Source: Solibacteraceae bacterium
GTDB lineage: Bacteria > Acidobacteriota > Terriglobia > Bryobacterales > Bryobacteraceae
Reading direction: 5' to 3'
DNA: 64,000 nucleotides
NCBI GenBank assembly: GCA_021324015.1
Contig: JAJPJX010000186.1
Span: 1-64,000, forward strand
Positions 7,782 to 14,019 of this stretch are shown one piece after another. Made by a program: the position numbers and the translations under genes. Position 1 is the stretch's first letter, and each line of letters opens with the position of its first letter. Under the pieces are notes generated by a model, which saw nothing but the letters and a program-made list of their open reading frames with translations, did no database searches and was not told the origin of the DNA.

Positions 7782-7952
7782 TTACTTCGGCGTCACGACC
7801 GCAGGCGGCGGCTTCGGCGCACATTTGTGACCTGTCTTTGCGAGGCATCCGATCTGATGGCCCACTTTCTTCACACCGTGGACGGTCTTCTGTACTCCGA
7901 TGACCACGAGCGCGACCGCCATCGAGGCCACTAGGATTCCTGGAGTTGGCAT
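7782..7952 (-). CDS. Small single-span membrane protein, 56 aa
   Basis: Begins MPTPGILVASMAVALVVIG: a hydrophobic segment at residues 6-19, then a basic tail with two Cys and a Pro-rich end (KPPPAVVTPK). An excellent AGGAGG ribosome-binding site lies 4 bases before the ATG, within the 3' end of the methyltransferase gene, with which it overlaps by 22 bases. This is a real small gene. Its size, single membrane span and neighbour of similar type suggest a lysis or membrane-modulating role, which is inference. Confidence 0.65.
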   Translation of the reverse strand: MPTPGILVASMAVALVVIGVQKTVHGVKKVGHQIGCLAKTGHKCAPKPPPAVVTPK

Positions 7953-9202
7953 TGAGCCTCCTGTTCCGGCCGGCACGCGTCCGCGAAAGGGCGCCCGCTT
8001 TCGGCGTGCTGAGCCTGCTTGCCCGAGTATTCCTGCCACCGCCGGATGATCACATCGCAGTACTTCGGCTCCATCTCGATCAGCCGCGCCTGGCGGCCCG
8101 ACCGCTCGCACGCGATCAGCGTCGAACCCGATCCGCCGAACGGATCGAACACTGTGTCCCGGCTCTTGCTGGAGTTGCGCAACGCGCGGTCCACCAACTC
8201 CACAGGCTTCATCGTGGGGTGCAGATCGTTGGCCACCGGCTTCTTGATGAACCAAACGTCGCCCTGGTCCCGCGCGCCGCACCAGAAGTGGTCCGTGCCT
8301 TCCTTCCACCCGTAGAGCATCGGTTCGTACTGCCGCTGGTAATCCGACCGCCCCATGGTGAACGTGTTCTTGGCCCAGATGACGAACGTGGACCAGTGGC
8401 CGCCCGCCTCGGTGAACGCCCGGTACAGCGTGTGCAACTCCGACGACGACATGCAGATGTAGATGGCGCCCTTGGTCACGGCGAGCATGTTGACGCAGGC
8501 GTCGCGCAGGAACTGATCGAAGCCTGCGCCGAGATCGTCATTGGCGATCTTCCGCTTCTTCCCGCGGAGCTTGTCCTTCATGGTCGCGCCGTAGTTCACG
8601 TTGTACGGAGGGTCGGTGAAGGTCACGTCGGCGAGGCCGCCGGCCAGGACCTTCTCGACAGCTTCCATATGGGTCGAGTCGCCGCAGAGCAACCGGTGCT
8701 CGCCCAGCACCCACACATCGCCGGGCATGGTGACGGCCGTCTCCGGCAACTCCGGCGCGGCATCCTCGTCGGTGTTCCCTTCAACGACCTGATCGGGATC
8801 GCGCAGCAGGTCTTCGATTTCCTCGTCCGTGAAGCCGACGATGTCGAGGTCGAAGCCGTCCTCTCGCAACGACTCCAACTCCACCTTCAACATCTCCTCG
8901 TCCCACCCGGCGTCGAGCGCCAGGCGGTTATCGGCCAGCACCAGCGCCCGGCGTTGCGTTTCGGTGAGGTGCCCGAGGACGACCACGGGCACCTCGGTCA
9001 TTCGGAGCTTCCGCGCTGCAAGCAGGCGGGCGTGGCCGGCGATGATGACGCCGTCTGATCCGATCAGGATCGGGTTGACGAACCCAAACTCGGCGATCGA
9101 CGCTGCAACCTGCGCAACCTGCTCGTCCGAGTGGGTGCGCGCATTGCGGGCGTAAGGGATCAGCCGCTCGACCGGCCACGTAACTACCTGCAGGTTCGTC
9201 AT
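7931..9202 (-). CDS. ParB-domain DNA methyltransferase (DPPY type)
   Basis: A 423-residue fusion. Residues 10-110 are a ParB/Srx-like N-terminal domain (NARTHSDEQVAQVAASI, then GVIIAGHARLLAARKL). The remainder is a DNA methyltransferase with TDPPYNV at 196-202 and FDPFGGSGSTL at about 351-361, which contains the SAM-binding motif. DPPY before the FxGxG motif fits the beta group of N6-adenine or N4-cytosine enzymes. Such fusions are common in phages and mobile elements, where they may protect phage DNA from host restriction. A paralogue lies at 10089-11612 with a closely similar N-terminal domain but a different catalytic motif. Confidence 0.88.
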   Translation of the reverse strand: MTNLQVVTWPVERLIPYARNARTHSDEQVAQVAASIAEFGFVNPILIGSDGVIIAGHARLLAARKLRMTEVPVVVLGHLTETQRRALVLADNRLALDAGWDEEMLKVELESLREDGFDLDIVGFTDEEIEDLLRDPDQVVEGNTDEDAAPELPETAVTMPGDVWVLGEHRLLCGDSTHMEAVEKVLAGGLADVTFTDPPYNVNYGATMKDKLRGKKRKIANDDLGAGFDQFLRDACVNMLAVTKGAIYICMSSSELHTLYRAFTEAGGHWSTFVIWAKNTFTMGRSDYQRQYEPMLYGWKEGTDHFWCGARDQGDVWFIKKPVANDLHPTMKPVELVDRALRNSSKSRDTVFDPFGGSGSTLIACERSGRQARLIEMEPKYCDVIIRRWQEYSGKQAQHAESGRPFADACRPEQEAQCQLQES

Positions 9203-9211
9203 CGGGTTGGG

Positions 9212-9391
9212 CTACTGCTTGGCGAGATGAGCACCCAGAGCCGATGCCACGGCTTCCTGGTGCGGAACCGGAGTCTGGCCGGCGCTGAATGCGGTCTCGA
9301 TGGCCTGCACGAGCGCCACGACCTCCTGCGTCAACTGAATGCCTGCAGGAGCGACCTTGAGAATGGTTTGGATGATTTGTAGGAAGTTCAT
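9212..9391 (-). CDS. Hypothetical phage protein, 59 aa
   Basis: Begins MNFLQIIQTILKVAPAGIQL and is almost entirely helical and moderately hydrophobic. The ATG at 9391 has AAAGGA nine bases upstream. It ends 9 bases before the ParB-methyltransferase start. I know of no named family. It could be a small structural or membrane-associated phage protein. Confidence 0.62.
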   Translation of the reverse strand: MNFLQIIQTILKVAPAGIQLTQEVVALVQAIETAFSAGQTPVPHQEAVASALGAHLAKQ

Positions 9392-9430
9392 CGTGATTGT
9401 CCTTTCTGATCCGCCGTGGAGAAGCCCCTT

Positions 9431-9471
9431 GGGGCGACACCGGAATCGGAGGATGTTCCGGACGCCGCCCC
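9431..9471. other. Structured intergenic hairpin
   Basis: GGGGCG (9431-9436) pairs with CGCCCC (9466-9471), and CCGGAA (9440-9445) with TTCCGG (9456-9461), giving a two-part stem around a 10-base loop. A second hairpin, CTCCC-GTAT-GGGAG (9482-9495), sits just after the stop of the 171-residue gene. Neither has a U run, so they may act as processing or attenuation structures rather than intrinsic terminators. Confidence 0.42.
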
Positions 9472-9497
9472 AGGCGAGGGCCTCCCGTATGGGAGCT

Positions 9498-10013
9498 TCA
9501 GGCGGCCTTGGCCTCCGTCTGGGAAGGGGTCGAGGCGCCCCCCGAGGAGGTGACCACAACCGGCACGAGCGCCGCGATGGTCTGCGAGATGGCGGTCGCC
9601 AGGGAACTGGCGATCACCGGCGTCAGCGAGGTGAACAGGTTCACGACATTCGCCGTGACACCCTCGGCGCTGACGGCCTCGCCCGCGCCCGCCGCCGCGA
9701 CGGCGCCCTTGGTGGTTTCGCTGGCGGCAATGCCAGCGGGCGAAACGGTCTGCTGGCTCTCGGTGGTGCCGACCTGGCCGGCGAGCACGATGCCTGCGTT
9801 GACGGCGTGATCGATCGTGGCCGCGTTCTGCGCGCGGCGGCTGGCGGTCTGCGCCATGTCGAGCGAGATGGCTTCCCAGGCGCGAGCGCGCGCCAGGGTT
9901 TCACGCCGGTTGTCCAGCTCTTCGTCGAAGAGCAGCTTGATGTTCTCCGCGCCACCCATCAGGCTGGGCTGGTGGGTGACGCCCGGAGAGAGATTGGGAT
10001 TGGTTTCTGCCAT
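9498..10013 (-). CDS. Hypothetical phage protein, 171 aa, Ala-rich C-terminus
   Basis: Begins MAETNPNLSPGVTHQPSLMG. The first 80 residues are helical and charged (LLFDEELDNRRETLARARAW). The second half is Ala/Thr/Val-rich with a hydrophobic stretch (NVVNLFTSLTPVIASSL) and ends in a disordered Ser/Thr/Ala tail. The start at 10013 has AAAGGA nine bases upstream. The leader resembles that of the capsid cement gene (both carry AACCGAA(A)GGA). It may be a virion component; no family recognised. Confidence 0.62.
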   Translation of the reverse strand: MAETNPNLSPGVTHQPSLMGGAENIKLLFDEELDNRRETLARARAWEAISLDMAQTASRRAQNAATIDHAVNAGIVLAGQVGTTESQQTVSPAGIAASETTKGAVAAAGAGEAVSAEGVTANVVNLFTSLTPVIASSLATAISQTIAALVPVVVTSSGGASTPSQTEAKAA

Positions 10014-10088
10014 ACGGGAAAGTCCTTTCGGTTGGTTTGAGGAAGTGAGGGTCATGCAGCCTGGACCGCCAGGCCGCTTTCGAACTGC

Positions 10089-11612
10089 TTACGAAGCTTT
10101 GCGGCTCCCGTAGAACGGCGCGGGACCGTGATGCTGAATCCGGCGCGCGTCGCGGAGGCGAGGGTTGTCGACCTGCTCGATGGGCACGCCGCGCGAGGCA
10201 GCGACCGCGCCCATCTGCTCGCCGCTCTCGGCGAGCACCGGTTCTTCGCCGGCGAGGTTGGCCATACGCCGGAGGATCACGTCGCAATACGCCGGGCTGA
10301 TCTCAATGCCGTACCCGACGCGGCCCAGCACGTGGGCGGCGGCCATCGTGGTTCCACTGCCGAGAAACGGGTCAAAGACAATGTCGCCGGCATCGGAAAA
10401 CGCCTTCACAAAGAACTCGACCAGAGTACGCGGGAAGGGAGCGGAGTGCGAGCCCTGGCTGCTCTCGGACTTCACTTCGACAACGTTGCTCGGCCGCGCG
10501 ATGCCGGTGAATCTGCCATCCTCGTCCGCCGCGCCCGGCTGGCCCGCCGCTGATCCGCGCGCCCCGGTTCCCAGGAGGCCGCTTCCGGAGGTCGATTTCG
10601 GGTTGTTCGGCGAGTAGTCAAAGCAGTCTTCCGAGACATGGCCGACGGCCTGCGGCCGGAACTTGATCTCTGGCTGCCTGCAAAAGTGGAACACCGGCTC
10701 CCAGGCGTTCTTGAAGCGATTGCCCCATCCACCCGGCACGCCGTTATCGGTCTTGCGCCAGCAGAACTCATCGACGAATCGCCAGCCCCACTGCCGCCGG
10801 TTCGCGATGACCAGGTCCTTCACGTACAGATCACGCTCGCCATCGGCCGCATGTTCCTTGATGTTGAGGAAGTACGAGCCATCAGCGGCAAGAATCGCGG
10901 CAATATTGGCGGCGACGTCCCGAAACCAGTCGCTGTACTCCTCCGGTGGTACCGGTTTGAAGCCACTGGCGGGATCGTACTCGCGCTGTGTGGCGTAGGG
11001 TGGCGAGGTGATAACAACGTTCGCCTTCACGCCCTCGAACTTCCGCTCAATTGCGCGGAAGTCGCGGCAGTCACCGCACACCAGGCGATGCTTTCCAATC
11101 AGCCAGACGTCTCCGGTGCGCGTGACCGGCTCGACCGGCGCCTCGGGGATCTCTTCCTCCACTTCTGGCGTACCGGTGGGTGCCGGTTCCGTCTCTGCCA
11201 GCAGCGTTCGAAGCTCATCCTCGCTGAACCCGAGCGCCTCAAGGTCGAGATCGGCGTCCTTCAAGTCGGCCAACTCGCCCCGCAGCATCTCGTCGTCCCA
11301 GCCGGCCTGCTCGGCCAGCTTGTTATCGGCCAAAACGTAGGCCCGCCTCTGCGTTTCCGTGAGGTGATCCAACACGACCACCGGCACATGTTCCATCCGC
11401 AGCTTGCGCGCGGCGAGCAGGCGGCCGTGGCCGGCGATGATTCCAGCGTTGGTATCCACCAGGATCGGGTTGTTGAAACCAAAGGCCATGATGCTCGCCG
11501 CGATTTGCGCCACCTGTGCGTCCGAATGCGTACGCGCGTTGCGGGCATACGGGATCAGTTTCTCCACTGGCCAGAGTTCGATCCGGCTGGCCATCTGCGG
11601 CGCAAGATTCAC
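10089..11612 (-). CDS. ParB-domain DNA methyltransferase (SPPY type)
   Basis: A 507-residue paralogue of the enzyme at 7931-9202. The N-terminal ParB-like domain (about residues 12-120) shares long near-identical stretches such as IPYARNARTHSD and LLAARKLRM. The catalytic domain carries TSPPYATQREYD at about 201-212 and FDPFLGSGTTM at about 411-421. SPPY is typical of N4-cytosine and some N6-adenine enzymes, so base specificity probably differs from its neighbour. It starts with ATG overlapping the stop of the preceding 87-residue gene by 4 bases. Confidence 0.88.
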   Translation of the reverse strand: MNLAPQMASRIELWPVEKLIPYARNARTHSDAQVAQIAASIMAFGFNNPILVDTNAGIIAGHGRLLAARKLRMEHVPVVVLDHLTETQRRAYVLADNKLAEQAGWDDEMLRGELADLKDADLDLEALGFSEDELRTLLAETEPAPTGTPEVEEEIPEAPVEPVTRTGDVWLIGKHRLVCGDCRDFRAIERKFEGVKANVVITSPPYATQREYDPASGFKPVPPEEYSDWFRDVAANIAAILAADGSYFLNIKEHAADGERDLYVKDLVIANRRQWGWRFVDEFCWRKTDNGVPGGWGNRFKNAWEPVFHFCRQPEIKFRPQAVGHVSEDCFDYSPNNPKSTSGSGLLGTGARGSAAGQPGAADEDGRFTGIARPSNVVEVKSESSQGSHSAPFPRTLVEFFVKAFSDAGDIVFDPFLGSGTTMAAAHVLGRVGYGIEISPAYCDVILRRMANLAGEEPVLAESGEQMGAVAASRGVPIEQVDNPRLRDARRIQHHGPAPFYGSRKAS

Positions 11613-11872
11613 TGGAACAGTGCTCCCTGCAACGGGTCCGGAGGCGCGGGCGGTCGACCCTGCAACTTTCGAGTGACCAAATGAATTCGACGCTTGCCGG
11701 TCTGTATCCGGATCTCGTCGCGCCAGATTCTGTACGGGTGGTGCTTGCGAGGCCCAAACGGGTAAGCCGCCAATAGGCCGGCGCGCACCTCACTTTCGGG
11801 CCGGCCAGCCGTCTGTTCAAGCACTCGCGCGATGATCGGTGCGGCGATCCGCCGCCAGTACGAAACGATCAT
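11609..11872 (-). CDS. Conserved small phage protein, 87 aa
   Basis: Begins MIVSYWRRIAAPIIARVLEQ and contains YPFGPRKHHPYRIWRDEI, a motif I have seen in small phage and plasmid proteins of unknown function next to methyltransferases. It ends in QGALFQ, which loosely resembles the QxxLF sliding-clamp-binding motif. Starting at 11872, after AGGGTG, avoids overlap with the upstream zinc-ribbon gene. The frame is open to 11956. Its stop overlaps the methyltransferase start. Confidence 0.62.
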   Translation of the reverse strand: MIVSYWRRIAAPIIARVLEQTAGRPESEVRAGLLAAYPFGPRKHHPYRIWRDEIRIQTGKRRIHLVTRKLQGRPPAPPDPLQGALFQ

Positions 11873-11895
11873 AAACCGCACCCTGTCGAAGCGCC

Positions 11896-12141
11896 CTAGA
11901 CTGGCAACCTCTGGCAACCACTTTTCCGGCCTGACGCTAGCGAAATCGCGCCACACTGCAACGCGCCGCCGCCGGCGCGCAGGAAGGACCCATCGGTCTC
12001 ACAGCAGTCCGAGGCGTCCCCGGTCGCACCGCACTCGCGGCATCGAAACCGCTCTCCGGCATCGTGGTAGCCCGTCTGCGAACAGATGCCGAAGTCGAAC
12101 GCCTCAATCGTTACTTGACTGCTGCCGCACTCCGGACACAT
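11896..12141 (-). CDS. Zinc-ribbon protein, 81 aa
   Basis: Begins MCPECGSSQVTIEAFDFG. Two CxxC pairs (residues 2-5 and 34-37) would hold one zinc ion, and further Cys residues follow near 46. GGAG lies about 8 bases before the ATG. Small zinc-ribbon proteins are common in phage early regions, usually with unknown partners, and may modulate transcription or replication. The C-terminal 30 residues look less conserved. Confidence 0.6.
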   Translation of the reverse strand: MCPECGSSQVTIEAFDFGICSQTGYHDAGERFRCRECGATGDASDCCETDGSFLRAGGGALQCGAISLASGRKSGCQRLPV

Positions 12142-12239
12142 TGGAGAGCTCCGTCTCGCTGCAAGACTTTCAATTTGCCGAATGCGCCGCGGACTCGGGC
12201 GAGATAGCGGCCGCCGATCTGTTTCTTTCTCTGCTTCAC
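12111..12239 (-). CDS. Possible basic micro-protein, 42 aa
   Basis: A GTG start overlaps the stop of the 112-residue gene (GTGA), and the frame gives a strongly basic peptide beginning MKQRKKQIGGRYLARVRGAF. It overlaps the zinc-ribbon gene start by 31 bases. The coupled start and basic composition favour a real gene, perhaps nucleic-acid binding, but its short length leaves doubt. Confidence 0.38.
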   Translation of the reverse strand: MKQRKKQIGGRYLARVRGAFGKLKVLQRDGALQCVRSAAAVK

Positions 12240-12574
12240 GTGACCAGGCAATCCATCACGACCTGAGCGAAGATGCCACGTGTCGTAAACGGCACGCCGT
12301 CCTCGTCGCGGCGATCCACGCGCCGCAGTTTCCAGCATCGACCATGCTCCAGATTCTCGATGAAGCTGTAACGGGTGCCGGGTCGCACGGACGATTGAAT
12401 CGGGTTGGCCCCGTCCTCGCTCCGCAGCCAAATGGCTTTCAAGTGCCCCTTGCGGCCGTACGCCGGCTTCACGAAGCCGCCTTCAACGAGGCGTTTGGCC
12501 GCTTCGAGAGTCCTGAACCCAAGCGACGTACCGTCCGGCGCGTACAGGGGGATTTGTTGGTTCTTTGAAGACAC
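12236..12574 (-). CDS. Hypothetical phage protein, 112 aa
   Basis: Begins with a GTG codon and MSSKNQQIPLYAPDGTSLGF. The N-terminal half (TLEAAKRLVEGGFVKPAYG, then HLKAIWLR) is compact and looks like a small alpha/beta domain; the C-terminal half is basic (WKLRRVDRRDEDG). I recognise no named domain. It is the first gene of a coupled run of small genes leading into the methyltransferases, with direct repeats that may be operators just upstream. Confidence 0.62.
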   Translation of the reverse strand: MSSKNQQIPLYAPDGTSLGFRTLEAAKRLVEGGFVKPAYGRKGHLKAIWLRSEDGANPIQSSVRPGTRYSFIENLEHGRCWKLRRVDRRDEDGVPFTTRGIFAQVVMDCLVT

Positions 12575-12643
12575 GTGGAGTGTTGATGCAGGAGGGAAGG
12601 AGTTTTACGAGAGTCCCGTCTCTCTTGGTTCGATCTTATTCTG

Positions 12644-12665
12644 ACCGAACAGCGATAACCGAACA
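12644..12665. repeat. Direct repeat ACCGAACA x2, possible operator
   Basis: ACCGAACA occurs at 12644-12651 and 12658-12665, 14 bases apart start to start. On the minus strand it reads TGTTCGGT and lies upstream of the 112-residue gene, right after the end of the MerR-like regulator gene, so it may be that regulator's binding site. Confidence 0.4.
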
Positions 12666-12680
12666 AGGTCCTTGACGCAA

Positions 12681-13106
12681 TTACGCAACCACAGCGTTAT
12701 GAATCCTTTGCACGCAATTTGAGACATTCACACAGAGAACTGGCCTGAAAAAGTTTGAAACAAGTTCGCAGATTATGTTTGGAGAATCGGCAAGGTAGAT
12801 CTGTCGGCCGTCCGTCAGAAGGAAAACCTGGCGTTGGCCGGCGATGTCTGCGACGGCATGATCCGCGAGGATCTGCCGCATCTCTGGTGCTAACCGGTGG
12901 AGTCGCTGAAAGGAGAGGCCGCGACGGCGCAATTCCGCGCACACCACGACGAAGACCGCTTGGTTGGCATCGTAGACTCTCACACGCCCGCACCGGGACG
13001 CGACTGCCACTTTCTTCTCCTCCCAGATCTGGAGCTGGCGCAGACTGACCTCAGCGAAACGGGCGACCTCAGCGGTTCTAAACGTGATGTTCCGAATCGG
13101 TATCAC
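12681..13106 (-). CDS. MerR-like helix-turn-helix regulator
   Basis: A 141-residue protein with an N-terminal winged-helix of MerR type (TFRTAEVARFAEVSLRQLQI, then WEEKKVA and RVYDANQAV at about 35-55), followed by a helical linker (RRRGLSFQRL) and a small C-terminal domain that could sense a ligand. GTG 13106 is chosen because GAAGGAGG lies just before it; the frame is open farther upstream but without a site. It overlaps the VRR-NUC gene by 4 bases. It probably regulates the late or middle genes that follow, a guess from position. Confidence 0.68.
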   Translation of the reverse strand: MIPIRNITFRTAEVARFAEVSLRQLQIWEEKKVAVASRCGRVRVYDANQAVFVVVCAELRRRGLSFQRLHRLAPEMRQILADHAVADIAGQRQVFLLTDGRQIYLADSPNIICELVSNFFRPVLCVNVSNCVQRIHNAVVA

Positions 13107-13390
13107 CACCCCTCCTTCGCCAACAGCGACTTGGCATCGTCCACGCTCACGACCACTCCCACCAGTGCGCCGGCCTGCCGCCACTCTTCGAGCCGCTTCA
13201 GTTGGAGCAGCGTTGGCTTCTCGCCTGGGCGCTTCACCTCGAGCTGAACGCTGCGCCCGCGAAGGCATGCATCGATATCCGGATCACCGGCAACACCCAT
13301 CCCGCCGCCCCAGCGTTTCCGGGCGAGGCAACAAGGCAGCGAGTTCAGATAGGCCAGGATCGCCTTCACGATTGCGCGTTCGCTCGTCAT
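13103..13390 (-). CDS. VRR-NUC domain nuclease
   Basis: A 95-residue stand-alone VRR-NUC domain. The active-site pattern of the PD-(D/E)xK fold is visible: GDPDID (Asp38) and LEVKRPG (Glu51 and Lys53), followed by Gln63 in the next helix. Phages often encode such small nucleases in their replication module as Holliday-junction or branched-DNA nucleases. It lies between the primase and the late genes and overlaps its neighbours on both sides by 4 bases. Confidence 0.85.
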   Translation of the reverse strand: MTSERAIVKAILAYLNSLPCCLARKRWGGGMGVAGDPDIDACLRGRSVQLEVKRPGEKPTLLQLKRLEEWRQAGALVGVVVSVDDAKSLLAKEGW

Positions 13391-13845
13391 GCCCGTCGCC
13401 TCTTCAGGGGTTGCCGATCCACTACCTCAGCCCCTTGCTTCAATCGCTCCTGCCGCTGTTCCGCGAAGATCCTGGCCACCTGACGGCGGCGCCACTCCTC
13501 GGGGCTGATCCACTCCAACCCTTCGTCATTGATCACTAACGGCATCGAATCCATGCGAAGCACTTTCATCGCCCAGCGAATCTCATCCAGATCCGCGCCG
13601 AGCGGATAGGCGACGGCAGGGTGACCCAATGGCAAGCGGATGCTGCGCATGCCCGGACGGTTCATCACGGCCTGCGCTTTCCGCACGTCCGTCAATTCCT
13701 GCTTGTGCTGCCGGACGAGATCCTTCAGGTCCGCGGGCGCGTCCTTGTCGATGCGCAATTTGCCCTCGGCGTCCAGCCAAACTGAGACGCTCGCTTCCAT
13801 GAGCCGGTCGAGCACAGCTTCAATATCCACAGCCAACCTCTCCAT
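13387..13845 (-). CDS. Hypothetical phage protein with TubC-like N-terminus
   Basis: A 152-residue protein. Residues 1-50 (VDIEAVLDRLMEASVSVWLD, then LRIDKDAPADLKDLVRQHK) resemble the small TubC-type docking domain found in many phage replication proteins. The rest is unrecognised, with a basic tail ending KRRRA. The ATG lies inside the first copy of the ATGACGGRT repeats, so expression may be tied to whatever binds them. Its 3' end overlaps the nuclease by 4 bases. A role as a replication accessory is inference. Confidence 0.6.
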   Translation of the reverse strand: MERLAVDIEAVLDRLMEASVSVWLDAEGKLRIDKDAPADLKDLVRQHKQELTDVRKAQAVMNRPGMRSIRLPLGHPAVAYPLGADLDEIRWAMKVLRMDSMPLVINDEGLEWISPEEWRRRQVARIFAEQRQERLKQGAEVVDRQPLKRRRA

Positions 13846-14014
13846 GACGGATCAATGCCGGATGACGGGTTATGACGGGTTTTCGCATTTAGCTCTCAGG
13901 TGTGTGCGCGCGTGCGCGCGCCATGTGTGCAAAATGGGAGAATCCGTCATAATCCGTCATCCGTCATATGCAGTCACTGAATCTAAAGGGCTTAAGTGAT
14001 AGGGCATGACGGGT
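13844..14014. repeat. ATGACGGRT iterons, candidate phage replication origin
   Basis: Seven exact copies of the 9-mer ATGACGG(A/G)T: forward at 13844, 13862 and 13872; reverse at 13942-13950, 13952-13960 and 13959-13967; forward again at 14006-14014. The forward and reverse groups face each other across an alternating purine-pyrimidine tract. The block fills the spacer right after the SF3 primase-helicase gene, where an iteron origin would be expected. It could instead be an operator cluster or a partition site. Confidence 0.62.
13900..13921. other. Alternating purine-pyrimidine (Z-DNA-prone) tract
   Basis: Twenty-two bases of strictly alternating GT/GC dinucleotides lie at the centre of the iteron block, between the forward and reverse repeats. 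Such tracts can adopt Z-form under supercoiling. A structural role at the candidate origin is inference. Confidence 0.5.
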
Positions 14015-14019
14015 TGTTC

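Noticed and set aside
12111-12431. 106-aa minus-strand frame over the 112-aa gene
   Set aside because: The upper part is a shadow of the 112-aa gene. Only the last 42 codons, with a coupled GTG, may be a gene.
13900-13921. Microsatellite or CRISPR-like repeat
   Set aside because: It is a short alternating GT/GC tract with no repeat-spacer pattern.
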